Assembly: GCA_022432975.1 (NCBI GenBank)
Contig: CM039510.1
Coordinates: forward strand, 8,272,408-8,336,407
Direction: 5' to 3'
Source: Begonia masoniana
Lineage: Eukaryota > Streptophyta > Magnoliopsida > Cucurbitales > Begoniaceae
Length of the DNA stretch: 64,000 nt
Shown here: one piece after another, positions 1 through 11,099 of the stretch
Position numbering within the stretch: position 1 is the stretch's first letter
Layout: every line of letters starts with the position of its first letter
Position numbers and translations under genes: made by a program
The notes under the pieces: generated by a model
The model's database searches: none
The model's input: only the letters and a program-made list of their open reading frames with translations
Told to the model about the DNA's origin: nothing

Positions 1-1351
1 ACTTTTAAACTAATATAAGTTTAATTTCAAACTTCCCGCATGGACTAGAATAATGAAATTAGATCTGACTCCCTAAATTACACAGAAATAAGCTTGGATT
101 TCAAGCACAGAGAACCTAAACAAGAAAATCAGATCATTTTCCCTACTAAATCACGTAACAAATGCCAAATCAAAAAATTATATTTTGAAAAATTAAAGGG
201 AAATGAAAAAAAATCAACGTTTACAGGGGAGAACTTGGTGAAACTGCCATGAGTCTCTCAAGAACAATCTTGTCGAGGAGAAGCTGAAAAAGCTGCAGAA
301 GCAGGTGTTTTTGGATTGGGTTGAATTTTTCAGAAATTACTGATGAATGTGAAAGAGCTAGGAAAAGATTTGCAAAACTTGTGCCCCATTGAATGTTGAT
401 TCCCACCACATCACCTTAATTTGAGTAAATCTATGAACCATTGAAATTATTGATAGTGAGGAAGACGAGCTCGATGCTTTCCACTTTGCCGGAACTACTA
501 TGGAAAAACTCCAAATAATTTGCTTAAGACTAGAAAAATGACCAAAGTAACAAATTTAAAAAACAAATGCTAACTCTGCATCCAGGAAATTGACTACTTT
601 TGCTTCGTCAGAGACGATCCAGAAATGTCAGCAATGGTGAGCAAATAGCTCCACCAACAAACTTGCAGAAACGAAAGTAGTTTTCCTTAAGCATGAAACT
701 ATTTTATTTCGATCATACTCTCTTCTTCGCTCTTCGTTTTTCTTCCATCAACGTCAAATTTCAAAATTGCTTTGTTTTTTAAGCAAAAGGCTTCTAACAT
801 TCTCACCATAAACAGCAGGCATTAAGTTAGCTCACTAATTGTAGAACATTTCAAGACCGAGGGCGAGGAATCCTACCGTCACAACGCCGGAGGTTGGCAA
901 CTCAATTGTGGGGAGACGATTGGATAAGCGACGATATGGAGCGTTCCCTGAGCGCTCTAACGCAAAGACGATCAGCGTCAAATACGGTAAAAAGTCGGAA
1001 GTGTGAGGAACGCCTAAATTTCTTCCAGCTTTCGCTGAGTACGGAGGTTAGGGCAGAATTGCCGAAGTCCGAGTTTCAAAGGCAGAAAGGGCCAACCAGT
1101 AGTCCACTCAATGTTCGATGGCGTGGTGAGGTGCTTCACTGGCCGAAGCTGAAAATCGATCGATCGAGGCACACACCGCACAGCTCAGGTTTCTGCAAGA
1201 ACGATGAAGCTCGATACTCCGACGCCATTAATATTGAGACTGTATCGCTTTGGAAATGCCCTTATCTGCCCAAAAAAGATCAATTTTTGAAATTTAGTTT
1301 TGTTAACTCGAAGTTTGGATATCAAACAATCCGAGAGATAATAGATTGAAC
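1..1351. repeat. left arm of a 1.3-kb inverted repeat
   Basis: This arm reappears in reverse complement at 2946-4269. The first bases of the window pair with 4260-4269, so the arm may extend left of the window. Both arms carry the same blocks in mirror order, and differences are scattered substitutions and small deletions; for example, part of 465-490 is missing from the other arm. A 151-codon frame at 894-1349 begins MATQLWGDDW and is mirrored in the other arm with a changed C-terminus. Around 280-410 there are coding-like patches (such as DECERARKRFAKL) broken by stops. I do not recognise the source gene. Confidence 0.85.
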
Positions 1352-1834
1352 CGACCCGGAACCGAACCGAAAGTTTCAGTTCGGTTCCGGTTCGGTTTCG
1401 GTTCTACAACTTATTTTCTAAAAATTTAAATAATATAAATTTAAATTGGAGGAGATAAAAAACAATTAGATATATAGTCAAATATAAAAAAAAAAAATGT
1501 ATTAGAAGAATAAAAAACGAAAAGTAAAGTCAAAATTACAATAAATCCTTTTAGGAAATAAAAATAATATCATAACAAAAGTAATTTTGATTATTAAAAA
1601 GATTCTTTATTTTTTTTTAATTTTTTTAATAATTAAAATTTTTTTGTGCAAAACCGGTTCGGTTCGGTTTGTATCGGTTTTGACCGATCCAAACCGAAAA
1701 CCGAACCTAATTAAGCGGTTCCTACAAAATGAAACCGAAGATCGGCTTCTAAATGGTCAAAACCGATCCGAACCGAATCTATTTCACCGGTTTCGGTTCG
1801 GTTCATCGGTTCCGGTTCGGTTTGCACACCCCTA
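1352..1834. mobile_element. remnant of a non-autonomous hAT-type element
   Basis: Both ends are rich in GGTTCGGTTC/GAACCGAACC repeats, and the right end finishes TTTGCACACCCCTA. That is the same terminus seen on the two better preserved hAT elements at 11857-13232 and 13464-14879. No matching TAGGGGTG left end or 8-bp target duplication is visible, so the left end is probably lost or fused to the inverted-repeat arm that stops at 1351. Confidence 0.45.
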
Positions 1835-2459
1835 CTTTTATCAACAATTTTTTTAAACCCTCATTTTAAAATTACCAAACAATATTAAATTCAGTTGAAA
1901 TTTTTACCACATGTTCACTACTTAGTGAGAAGATAATCTGAAAAGTTTTGTTACTTTTTAACACATGTAAAATTTATTGTAATTTTATTTTAATATTTTA
2001 TAAAACTATTATAATAAATCATACAAGTTTTAAAAAATTACGACAATTTGTCTATTATCTACCCATAATGTAGTAAACATGTTAAAAAAGTTTCAAATAA
2101 ATCCAATATTCTTTGATATTTGTTTAAATTAATCTCAGTTTCTTCTTTACTTTAAAAATTAATTTTTTTAAAAATACCAACCGATATTGGATTTATTTGA
2201 AAACTTTTCCACATGTTCAACCTATCATGGATAGATAATAGAAAACTTATCGTGTTTTTCTAAAATTTGTATGATTTATTATAATATTTTTATAAAATAC
2301 TAAAATACAATTACAATAAATCGTACATGTTTTAAAAAATCACGAAAATTTTCAAATTATTTTTTCATTAAGTAGTGAACATGTGGTAAAATTTTCAATT
2401 GATTCTAAGATCATTTGGTAATTTTTTAAATGAGGGTTTAATAAAATTGTTGATAAAAG
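1835..2459. repeat. nested AT-rich foldback (MITE-like)
   Basis: The sequence from 1835 (CTTTTATCAACAATTT) to about 2110 pairs with the reverse complement of about 2163-2459 (ending AAATTGTTGATAAAAG), leaving a loop of about 50 bp. Matched landmarks include ACCACATGTTCACTAC on one side and GTAGTGAACATGTGGT on the other. There is no coding content. It lies in the loop of the larger inverted repeat. Confidence 0.7.
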
Positions 2460-2945
2460 ATCAAAAATGATAACAGAATCAAAGTACGGGGTTTGGTTTG
2501 CCGATTTTTTTTGTACAGGGGGCGAATTGAAAAAAAATGTATAGTACAGGGTTCAAATCAATAATTACCTTTTATTTTAATTGGGTTTTGGTTTTTTGAT
2601 TAAATTTTTTTCCAAATAAGTCCCTTCAATAAATTCTGACGTTATTCTCCTATGAATTTAATTCACTTTGAGACGTACTAATGTCAACTTAAAATTTTAT
2701 TTCAATATTCAAATATTGTTCACTAGCACCCAACCGAGCACCAACCTAGCATATTCGTGGGTCGTACACGGACCCCCTTTCTAGGGGCCCCCGTGTCATC
2801 AAGGTTTCTTTTTTGGTTCGAAAAGGAAATTAACAATACCCAAGAATTAACTGAGAAAAGGAAATTCTTTACGCAGGAAACTCTGCTGAGAAAGTCGGCT
2901 CGTTCCCGATGAGGTGAAAAAAGATATATATGAAAGTTTACCAAA
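2460..2945. other. spacer in the large inverted-repeat loop, no gene seen
   Basis: This is AT-rich DNA with two TACAGGG-type motifs near 2514 and 2550. No reading frame here resembles a known protein. Confidence 0.5.
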
Positions 2946-4269
2946 GTTCAATCCATTATCTCTCGGATTGTTTGATATCCAAACTTCGAGTTAACAATAC
3001 TAAATTTCAAAAATTGATATTTTTTGGGCAGATAAGGGCATTTCCAAAGCGATACATAGTCTCAATATTAATGGTTTCGGAGTATCGAGCTTCATCGTTC
3101 TTGCAGAAACCTGAGCTGTGCGGTGTGTGCCTCGATCGATCGATTTTCAGCTTCGGCCAGTGAAGCTCCTCACCACGCCATCGAACATTGAGTGGACTAC
3201 TGGTCGGCCCTTTCTGCCTTTTAAACTCGGACTTCGGCAATTCTGCCCTAACCTCCGTACTCAGCGAAAGATGGAAGAAATTTAGGCGTTCCTCACACTT
3301 CCGACTTTTTACCGTATTTGACGCTGATGGTCCTTGCTTTAGAGCGCTCAGGGAACGCTCCGTATGGTCGCTTATCCAATCGTCTCCCCACAATTGAGTC
3401 GCCAACCTCCGGCGTTGTGACGGTAGGATTCCTCGTCCTCGGTCTTGAAATATTCTACAATTAGTGAGCTAACTTAGTGCCTGCTGTTTATGGTGAGAAT
3501 GTTAGAAGCCTTTTCCTTAAAAAAAAAAAAAACAATTTTGAAATTTGACGTTAATGGAAGAAAAACGAAGAGCGAAGAAGAGAGTATGATCGAAATAAAA
3601 TAGTTTCATGCTTAAGGAAAACTACTTTCATTCTGCAAGTTTGTTGGTGGAGTTATTTGCTCACCATTGCTGACATTTCTGGAACGTCTCTGAGGAAGCA
3701 AAAATAGTCAATTTCCTGGTTGCAGAGTTAGCATTTGTTTTTTAAATTTGTTACTTTGGTCATTTTTCTAGTCTTAAGCAAATTATGTGGAGTTTTTCCA
3801 TAGTACTTCCGAGCTCGTCTTCCTCACTATCAATAATGTCAATGATTCATAAATTTACTCAAATTAAGGTGATGTGTTGGGAATCAACATTCAATCGGGC
3901 TCCAGTTTTGCAAATCTTTTCCTAGCTCTTTCGCATTCATCAGTAATTTCTGAAAAAATCAATCCAACCCAAACACCTGCTTCTGCAGCTTTTTCAGCTT
4001 CTCCCCGACAAGATTGTTCTTGAGAGACTCATGACAGTTTCACCAAGTTCTCCCCTGTAAACGTCGATTTTTTTCATTTCCTTTTAATTTTTCAAAATAT
4101 AACTTTCTAATTTGGCATTTGTTACGTGATTTAGTAGGGAAAATGATCTGATTTTCTTGTTTAGATTCTCTGTGTTTGAAATCCAAGCTTATTTCTGTGT
4201 AATTTAGGGAGTCAGTTCTAATTTTCATTATTCTAGTCTAAGCCGGAAGACTTATATTAGTTTAAAAGT
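2946..4269. repeat. right arm of the 1.3-kb inverted repeat
   Basis: This is the reverse complement of 1-1351. The minus-strand frame 3405-3007 mirrors the 894-1349 frame and starts with the same MATQLWGDDW. The match stops sharply at about 4269, where flanking DNA (TTGTTGCAATTGC) begins. A transcript crossing both arms would form a stem of more than 1 kb. Confidence 0.85.
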
Positions 4270-4810
4270 TTGTTGCAATTGCATTTTTTTGGTCGCACTA
4301 TATTGATGGATGGAATGTGAATAAGAATGGGAGAGATCTACAAAAAATGCACAATAACACAAACAATCAACACAACTGGGATCAAAGTTTGCATTCCAAT
4401 TATGAAGTCTTTGTTCTTATACTGCTGACTTGGGATGGAATAGAGGGATCCCAATGGAAGTTGTGTTAAAAGTAGGATAATGCGATGTATTGCTTAAAGT
4501 TCAGTAGTTGCATTGATTCCTTCTTTTATAAATGGTGGTTCTCATATGCATTAGGGTCTACGGTTTTCCATTTAAGAAGAAATCTCCCTCTCGAGTTCTT
4601 CAGCCAGAGAACACTTACCTCTATTCGGCCTCTAGACGTAGCAAGAGCTCTGACCGAGGAGGCAGCAACTCCGCTCGAGAAGCCAAGCTCTCCAGCAACC
4701 CACCTCTGGCGCGACGAACCTTCACCAACGCGAAGCACCATCGAAGAACAGCCGCTTCAACCGAGGAGAGAAACACATCCTCTGTGTTTCAGACGAGGGT
4801 GAAAACGCGA
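4270..4810. other. unique DNA, no gene seen
   Basis: Overlapping short frames run on both strands between 4485 and 4822, but none resembles a protein family. The end of this stretch leads into the first 178-bp flank of the 24-bp array. Confidence 0.4.
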
Positions 4811-4989
4811 GAAAGCTTGTGAAGGAGAAGAGGAAGAAAGGGTTCTGCTTCTGTTATTTAAAACAAAACCGGTTGACTTAAAGAAAGTCAAATCAAACCG
4901 GTCTAGTCGAACTGAATCGGTTCAGCCAAATCAAACTGAACCGGTCCAGCTGAACCAAATTCGATCCAAGTGAACCGGACCAACCCAAA
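4811..4989. repeat. left copy of the ~178-bp repeat flanking the 24-bp array
   Basis: It runs from GAAAGCTTGTGAAGGAG to CCGGACCAACCCAAA and is rich in AACCGG motifs. The copy at 5988-6164 is the same sequence apart from two bases missing from a run of A and G. It is a direct repeat, not an inverted one. Confidence 0.9.
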
Positions 4990-5990
4990 GCTTGAACGAA
5001 AATGAGATGGTGAGCTTGAACGAAAATGAGATGGTGAGCTTGAACGAAAATGAGATGGTGAGCTTGAACGAAAATGAGATGGTGAGCTTGAACGAAAATG
5101 AGATGGTGAGCTTGAACGAAAATGAGATGGTGAGCTTGAACGAAAATGAGATGGTGAGCTTGAACGAAAATGAGATGGTGAGCTTGAACGAAAATGAGAT
5201 GGTGAGCTTGAACGAAAATGAGATGGTGAGCTTGAACGAAAATGAGATGGTGAGCTTGAACGAAAATGAGATGGTGAGCTTGAACGAAAATGAGATGGTG
5301 AGCTTGAACGAAAATGAGATGGTGAGCTTGAACGAAAATGAGATGGTGAGCTTGAACGAAAATGAGATGGTGAGCTTGAACGAAAATGAGATGGTGAGCT
5401 TGAACGAAAATGAGATGGTGAGCTTGAACGAAAATGAGATGGTGAGCTTGAACGAAAATGAGATGGTGAGCTTGAACGAAAATGAGATGGTGAGCTTGAA
5501 CGAAAATGAGATGGTGAGCTTGAACGAAAATGAGATGGTGAGCTTGAACGAAAATGAGATGGTGAGCTTGAACGAAAATGAGATGGTGAGCTTGAACGAA
5601 AATGAGATGGTGAGCTTGAACGAAAATGAGATGGTGAGCTTGAACGAAAATGAGATGGTGAGCTTGAACGAAAATGAGATGGTGAGCTTGAACGAAAATG
5701 AGATGGTGAGCTTGAACGAAAATGAGATGGTGAGCTTGAACGAAAATGAGATGGTGAGCTTGAACGAAAATGAGATGGTGAGCTTGAACGAAAATGAGAT
5801 GGTGAGCTTGAACGAAAATGAGATGGTGAGCTTGAACGAAAATGAGATGGTGAGCTTGAACGAAAATGAGATGGTGAGCTTGAACGAAAATGAGATGGTG
5901 AGCTTGAACGAAAATGAGATGGTGAGCTTGAACGAAAATGAGATGGTGAGCTTGAACGAAAATGAGATGGTGAGCTTGAACGAAAATGAA
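4988..5990. repeat. 24-bp tandem array, about 42 perfect units
   Basis: The unit begins AGCTTGAACG and ends GAGATGGTG, 24 bp long, and repeats without a visible mismatch for about 1 kb. Because 24 is a multiple of three and the unit has no stop in the relevant frames, both strands stay open throughout. The frames encode NENEMVSL on plus and HFRSSSPS on minus. These frames follow from the repeat and I do not call them genes. The perfect uniformity means either a very recent expansion or a looped assembly. Confidence 0.95.
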
Positions 5991-6164
5991 AGCTTGTGAA
6001 GGAGAAGAGGAAGAAGGTTCTGCTTCTGTTATTTAAAACAAAACCGGTTGACTTAAAGAAAGTCAAATCAAACCGGTCTAGTCGAACTGAATCGGTTCAG
6101 CCAAATCAAACTGAACCGGTCCAGCTGAACCAAATTCGATCCAAGTGAACCGGACCAACCCAAA
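5988..6164. repeat. right copy of the ~178-bp flank repeat
   Basis: This is a direct copy of 4811-4989 that lacks two bases. After CAACCCAAA it continues into unique DNA (TTTTGACCAG), whereas the left copy continues into the array. Confidence 0.9.
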
Positions 6165-6655
6165 TTTTGACCAGAATTATACAAGTCGATCTAAGATTTA
6201 TCAGTAAGAAATTTCTACCTAAATCGTTATGAAATGAATTTATCAAAGTAGGAATTAATATCAAATATTGATTTAAGCAGAACAAACTATTTGATTTAAG
6301 CAGAACAAATCCCGGAAGTTGTCCAAATCGATCTGGTTCGACCTAAGAGCACACGTAAGAAAATTCTGCCCAAATTATTTTGAAAAATTAAATTTATTTA
6401 AGTGTGAATTAAATACCAAATATTTTTAAGTATGACATTATTGGAATATTATTGGAATATTGGAAAATTCCAATAAACTTTAACCGATCGGAATCCAAGT
6501 GAAAATACCACGTTTTAGCTATTGCCCTACATCACAAAATCTATGTTATTTTCTGATAATTATTTTGTTACGATTTTCCAATATTTGAGCATGCATTTTT
6601 AGGAATTGACATAGAATAGTATAATGCTAAAATTAGTAGAACATTTTATATGTGT
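6165..6655. other. AT-rich DNA, no gene seen
   Basis: The only structure I see is a 22-bp direct duplication around 6268-6310 (TATTTGATTTAAGCAGAACA twice). Confidence 0.4.
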
Positions 6656-6795
6656 ATGAAATGAGATGGTGAGCTTGAACGAAAATGAGATGGTTACGCC
6701 TCAACGACAATGAAATGATCATACCTGAACGAAAGTAAGATGACAAAGCCTGAACGACAATGAAATGACTGAGTCTGAATGAAGGTTGGAAAATA
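6656..6795. repeat. decayed relative of the 24-bp array
   Basis: One and a half near-perfect units (GAGATGGTGAGCTTGAACGA) lead into about four diverged units of 23-25 bp built on CTGAACGACAATGAAATGA. It lies about 0.7 kb downstream of the perfect array, has the same orientation and lacks the 178-bp flanks. Confidence 0.75.
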
Positions 6796-7105
6796 AGTTC
6801 CAACTAGTACGTAACTATTAAAAAATGCATATCATCAAACATTGAGGAATTTTCCTTTTGTTTTAATTATTTTTGGATGTCTTTTTTATACAATTAACTC
6901 GGTGCATGAATAGTAAAAAACTCACAAATAATGAAGTTAATAGTACTTATTTTTGTAAATTTATTTGTTACATCATACTGAGCACATGAATTCTATCTAA
7001 TCAACTTACATTTAAATATAGTAACTAATAAAATAAACTAATCAGAAAAATAATATACAAACATCTGCGATTAAAATGTACTAAAACTTATTCTTCATTT
7101 AAAAA

Positions 7106-7370
7106 TGTACAAAGAGTAAGAGTAGAAAGAGAAAATACATATTAAAATTCTTTTAAATGCAAAATTAAAATTGAGTACAAAGGCTCAATAACATTCCTCC
7201 TTAATTGTCTTGTTATGTAATTTAGAAGAGTAAAACGATAAAATAGATATTAAAATTCTTTTAATTGCATTGTCCAAAAGTAAGCAGAGACTTGAAATTT
7301 TAACAAAATTTGAGGACAAAGGCTCGGTAAACTTCCTCCCTTAATTGTCTTTTTATGTAGTTTAGAAAGG
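7106..7370. repeat. diverged direct duplication
   Basis: About 7106-7225 and 7226-7370 share the blocks TATTAAAATTCTTTTAA, ACAAAGGCTC and TTAATTGTCTT followed by TTATGTA, in the same order. The second copy carries extra sequence in its middle. No coding potential is visible. Confidence 0.6.
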
Positions 7371-8350
7371 GATTTTCCTATCTAGTACTCAATCTTCTAG
7401 AATAAAACGTTTGCTTCTTGAAATAAAAAAAATCTTCACAGCCCTCAGCAGTAATTAACACGCTTGTTGATTGCTTAACTTTGAAAAGACATTGAATTAA
7501 TATAACTTGTAGAACAAATAAGATATCATTTCCTATGATGCCATTCCCGAGATAACAATAATTGAGTAAAAGAACTGTAAACACATAAATTAGCATATTA
7601 GAAACGATCTTAAAAATTGACATCAGCTTACCCCACCGTAACTTCTAGGCTATCCATGGCAAGTTTAGCCTGGCATGCAATATAGAACAAGTAAATGAGT
7701 TGAAACAAATAAACTATAAAGGGAAAAAAACTATGTTAAAATGAATGCTGCTAAAAATAAACGATGGTTGAAAATAAAATTAACCTCATGATATGAAAAT
7801 CACACTATGAATGACGATATAGATTAACAGAATTAACTTGAATAATGCACTGAACACTAGAACTTTTCAGCTTCCTACTCGTCTTCATTGAAGATATCAT
7901 GTCCGCTTTCCTTTACCCACATTGAAAAACAGCAAGTTACCTTTTCACAATCCTCGGTCATAAAGACTAATACAATTGGTATTAAACCAATGACCAATAG
8001 TTTACATGTCACTGAAAAATTTATGTGAGAAAGAAACAAGACACTCCCTGCACAAGGGGGGAAAAGATGTAACCATCCAAAAATTGGCAAAGAGCCAAAC
8101 TAACATTCCAAACTTTATCTAACTTCTGGATATAAATGTTATTGTCCAATCCTCTTAAATTCAACATAAAAATAACTAAGCATCAATAGTCTGTCCTTGA
8201 AATCTATGGCATGTAAATGAGATAACTTATATTAAAAACAAATTAATACAAGTTAATAATATCTATCTTAATACCTGTTGCATGGCAAGCTCCATAAAAC
8301 CCATAGCATCAGGAGGCAAATCTTCTACAATTGAGCACATCTAAAGACAT
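7371..8350 (-). other. exon-like patches of an unidentified minus-strand gene
   Basis: On the minus strand an open stretch ending near 8276 (IVEDLPPDAMGFMELAMQQ) abuts a good donor, CAACAG|GTAT. A second patch near 7665-7625 (AKLAMDSLEVTVG) lies between AG and GGTAAG. A third frame at 8090-7875 is hydrophobic and contains GAAAAG|GTAAC. The patches do not join into a reading frame I can follow and I do not recognise the family. Either a few exons of a gene whose other parts lie elsewhere, or remnants, would fit. Confidence 0.25.
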
Positions 8351-8968
8351 AAGAAATATTGAACAATACAATCAAAAAAAAGGAAAAAACCGCCATAAAC
8401 TAGATCAACTCAAGCCATACACAATTGAATTAAAGTACTTATCGGCTGTAAGAAATAACAAACAACAATCAACCCCACCTGATACTAAATCTCTCAGCAA
8501 CACCCTTACTAAGTTTGGGTTTTGGGTGCAACCTCAATAAGGTACAACATATTTCCAAAGCTCACAGTCTTCTTTATACTATATTTTGCTAGATAAAATA
8601 TGGGGACAATGATATTACAAGGTTTGGCATATTATACAATATTCCAGCCGCATATGACATTACGGCAACAAGAACCCATTACACAAGCACATTGGGAACA
8701 AATCACTTCTAAACCCCTTTGAAGGGAAAGGTTCTCAAAATGGGTCATATAAACCAACTAATTTTAGCTAGCTGAAGTGGGACAATTAGATTGTTACAAT
8801 CCAACCTCTTGGAACCAAATTCAATCGTGACACCATTTACCCAGCTATCAAAACTTTATATGCTCAAGTTGCTCCATCGTGGGTGCCAAACTTATGAGGT
8901 CGTCCAAGAGGTAATTTGCACTTTATCATTTGTCAAATGACTCATGTATCTATTCAGTCAAGTAGAGC

Positions 8969-9143
8969 TAGTCATGTATGTATATAGCTACTTAAATCCT
9001 TCTCCATGCAAGTTAGCTCTTCAAGGATGAGTTTTGCCCATCATGTTTGTTTCAAATATAAATGGCTTGAAAGCTAGTCATGTATGCATATATCTACTTA
9101 ATTCCTTCTACATGCAAGCCAGATCTTCAAGGATGAGTTTTAC
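8969..9143. repeat. ~70-bp direct repeat
   Basis: AGCTAGTCATGTATG at about 8970 and 9072 starts two copies that both end TCTTCAAGGATGAGTTTT. Copies differ at scattered bases and are offset by about 102 bp. The second copy overlaps the 3' end of the broken MuDR transposase frame. Confidence 0.7.
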
Positions 9144-9763
9144 ATCATAGGGATGATGAGCAAGGCAGATCATCCTGTATTGGATGGGGGCGATGACGAG
9201 GGCAGCCAACAGATGTCGTTCCTTCCTTAACTTCTCGATAATAGAAGGAATTTCCCAGTCCGATTGACTTTTGAACCTATCCAAATAACGTCTTGCCAAC
9301 CATTCTGCCGAAGCGTGTCGATTATCAATTGTCCTTGCACAGCTGTGAGTTTTAAAGTAACTCTTTATTTGAAATGTCAACTCATTTTGCATGACCAAAT
9401 CATGCAGTCTCCACTTACATCCTCCTTGACACTTTGTCGTGAGTCGCGTACGTTCACTTTTAACGAATTTGATATCAAATCTATTTTTCAAAGCATAATT
9501 TCGTACTTCCTCTCTAATGGCCGTTAAAGAACTATATTGTCTACCCAAACAAAAATATCTAAATTTTCTTCCCTTACTTTTATTCTTTCCGCCTCGTTAT
9601 CATCCGACATGAACGGTGTTCGTAGCTCATCGTTTAGGGTTTGCGATGTTGAATGCACCTCTATTTCTCCAACCGCCTCTATGTGATCGAATGCTTGAAT
9701 ATCAACGTATATGAGAGCGTCCTCCTCCAGATACCACTCTGCATCAACCAATCTCTCAGCCAT
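9108..9763 (-). pseudogene. MuDR-type (Mutator-like) transposase, N-terminal fragment
   Basis: Two overlapping minus-strand frames, 9763-9524 and 9548-9108, form one protein broken by a one-base frame change near 9540. The second frame resembles the DNA-binding N-terminal domain of plant MuDR transposases. It has the pattern SSL..IREEVRNYALKN.FDIKFVK, the CQGGCKWRL zinc-binding stretch, then H-x-C in KTHSCAR, and LARRYLDRFK. The catalytic DDE domain and the SWIM zinc finger found in full-length proteins of this family are absent, so this is a truncated, inactive copy. No terminal inverted repeats could be assigned to it. Confidence 0.75.
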
Positions 9764-10360
9764 TTACGACGAATTTGTGATTTGGAAATTTCGAATTTTG
9801 AGGGCTGGGGCTCGGATTTGTGAGGTTTGCAGGATAAAAATCGAACGAAACAATTCAGAATTGAGAAAGCAATAACCTGGAGCATTGTTCAATCGATTTT
9901 CTGCCAAAAAAAATTTGCAACAGTTCCCAGAGAAACGTAGTTTTTGCGAAGGAAAACGTGCAAATGAGCTTTGGGAAACTTTCTGTTCTGATATAATCAC
10001 GAGATCGGACGCACTCAGAGATGCTAGTGACTCTCCGATCTCGTTAGATTTTAAAAAACGGATGCACTCGGCGAAGGTGGCGACCCTCCGCTCTTGCTCT
10101 AGTTTTAAAAACGGACGCACTCTCTATATACGAGTGTGTCCACTGAGGACAACAGACGAACTCTCAAAGAGAGAGTCTGTTCGTTGTCTATCTTGTTGAT
10201 CTAACATGCGTCCGTTTATATAATACACTGAAAACAGAACGGACAGACAGTGTAAAACGGAGGGTGAAGAATGAATTTAAGAGATTGAGAGAGATTGGTG
10301 AAAAAAAATGGAGAGGGAGAAAGAGAATTTATAGAAGAGGAGAAGGAGGAGGGGGAGGGG
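9764..10360. other. no gene seen; short repeated CGGACGCACTC motifs
   Basis: The motif CGGA(C/T)GCACTC occurs at about 10003, 10060 and 10113, two of them preceded by TTTTAAAAA. Overlapping frames on both strands have no recognisable homology. From about 10265 the plus strand becomes GA-rich. Confidence 0.35.
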
Positions 10361-10724
10361 GCAACGGTCACAAGACCGTTGCTTGCTGGGGAAGCAGGCA
10401 GGGCAGAGAAATCAGCAACGATTTGCTGCTGCTGCTAAAAAACAGAGAGAGAGAGCAGCAGCAACAACAACCACGGTCACATTGTTGTTGCTGCAAAACA
10501 GAGAGAGAAAGCAACGGTCACAAACCGTTGCGGCATTGCTGGGGGCCTGAGGAAGCAGGCGAGGCAATGGTCTTATGACCGTTGCTGGCTGCTGCAGTGC
10601 AACTGCTACAAAAACAGAGAGAGAGAGAGCAGCACGGCGCACTGGGCCGTGGGCAGTCATCGACTCATCGGGGTTGAGGGGTTAGCCGGGCAAGGGCCGC
10701 TAGCCGCGGAGCAACGGTCGTTGC
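10361..10724. repeat. cluster of five short GC-rich hairpins
   Basis: GCAACGGTC-ACAA-GACCGTTGC lies at 10361-10382 with a perfect 9-bp stem. GCAACGGT/ACCGTTGC lies at 10511-10531, GCAATGGTC/GACCGTTGC at 10564-10585 and the palindrome GCAACGGTCGTTGC at 10711-10724. A 13-bp stem GCAGCAACAACAA/TTGTTGTTGCTGC at 10458-10494 encloses another ACGGTCACA. GA dinucleotide runs separate them. Confidence 0.75.
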
Positions 10725-10852
10725 TCTGCAACCGGCAACCCCAGCACAGAGAGACAGAGAAGGCCAAGGGGGAAGCGGCGAAACTTTCTCCGAGAAAGCA
10801 CCCGATGGCCAATTGCCGCTGGGGAAGGGGAAGGAGAAGGCCAGGCCAGCAG

Positions 10853-11099
10853 AGAGAGAGAGAGAGAGAGAGAGGGCGGGCCAAAGGGGGAAGCGGACTG
10901 CGAGCAGCTGGGTGGGCTCGCGAGCTTGGCTCGGTCCCTAGCAAGCTCACGAGCCCAGGGGCGAGGCTCGGCTCGGCCCGCCTATTGGAACTGGGCTAGG
11001 CTTGTCTCGCTACAGTAGAGAGCCGAGCCAAACTCAGCCCGCTACAATAGTGGGCCGAGCGAGCGGGCTCGCTCGCCAGCCCGCCTGTTAGTCACCTCT
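10853..11099. repeat. GA microsatellite and GGCTCG-rich end, probable hAT-type terminus
   Basis: A (GA)n run at about 10853-10875 is followed by repeated GGCTCG/CGAGCC motifs. The block ends GTTAGTCACCTCTA at 11099. Read from the right this begins TAGAGGTGACTAACAGGCGG, the form of many plant hAT-type ends. I found no partner end to the left, so only one terminus is proposed. Confidence 0.35.

Noticed and set aside
894..1349. A 151-codon gene beginning MATQLWGDDW
   Set aside because: It has a mirror copy with a different C-terminus and no family resemblance, and its end runs into repeat DNA. It is kept only as part of the inverted-repeat arms.
4903..6066. Long open frames on both strands of the 24-bp array (335 and 387 codons)
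   Set aside because: They are open only because the 24-bp unit is a multiple of three and lacks stops. The peptide is pure repeat on either strand.
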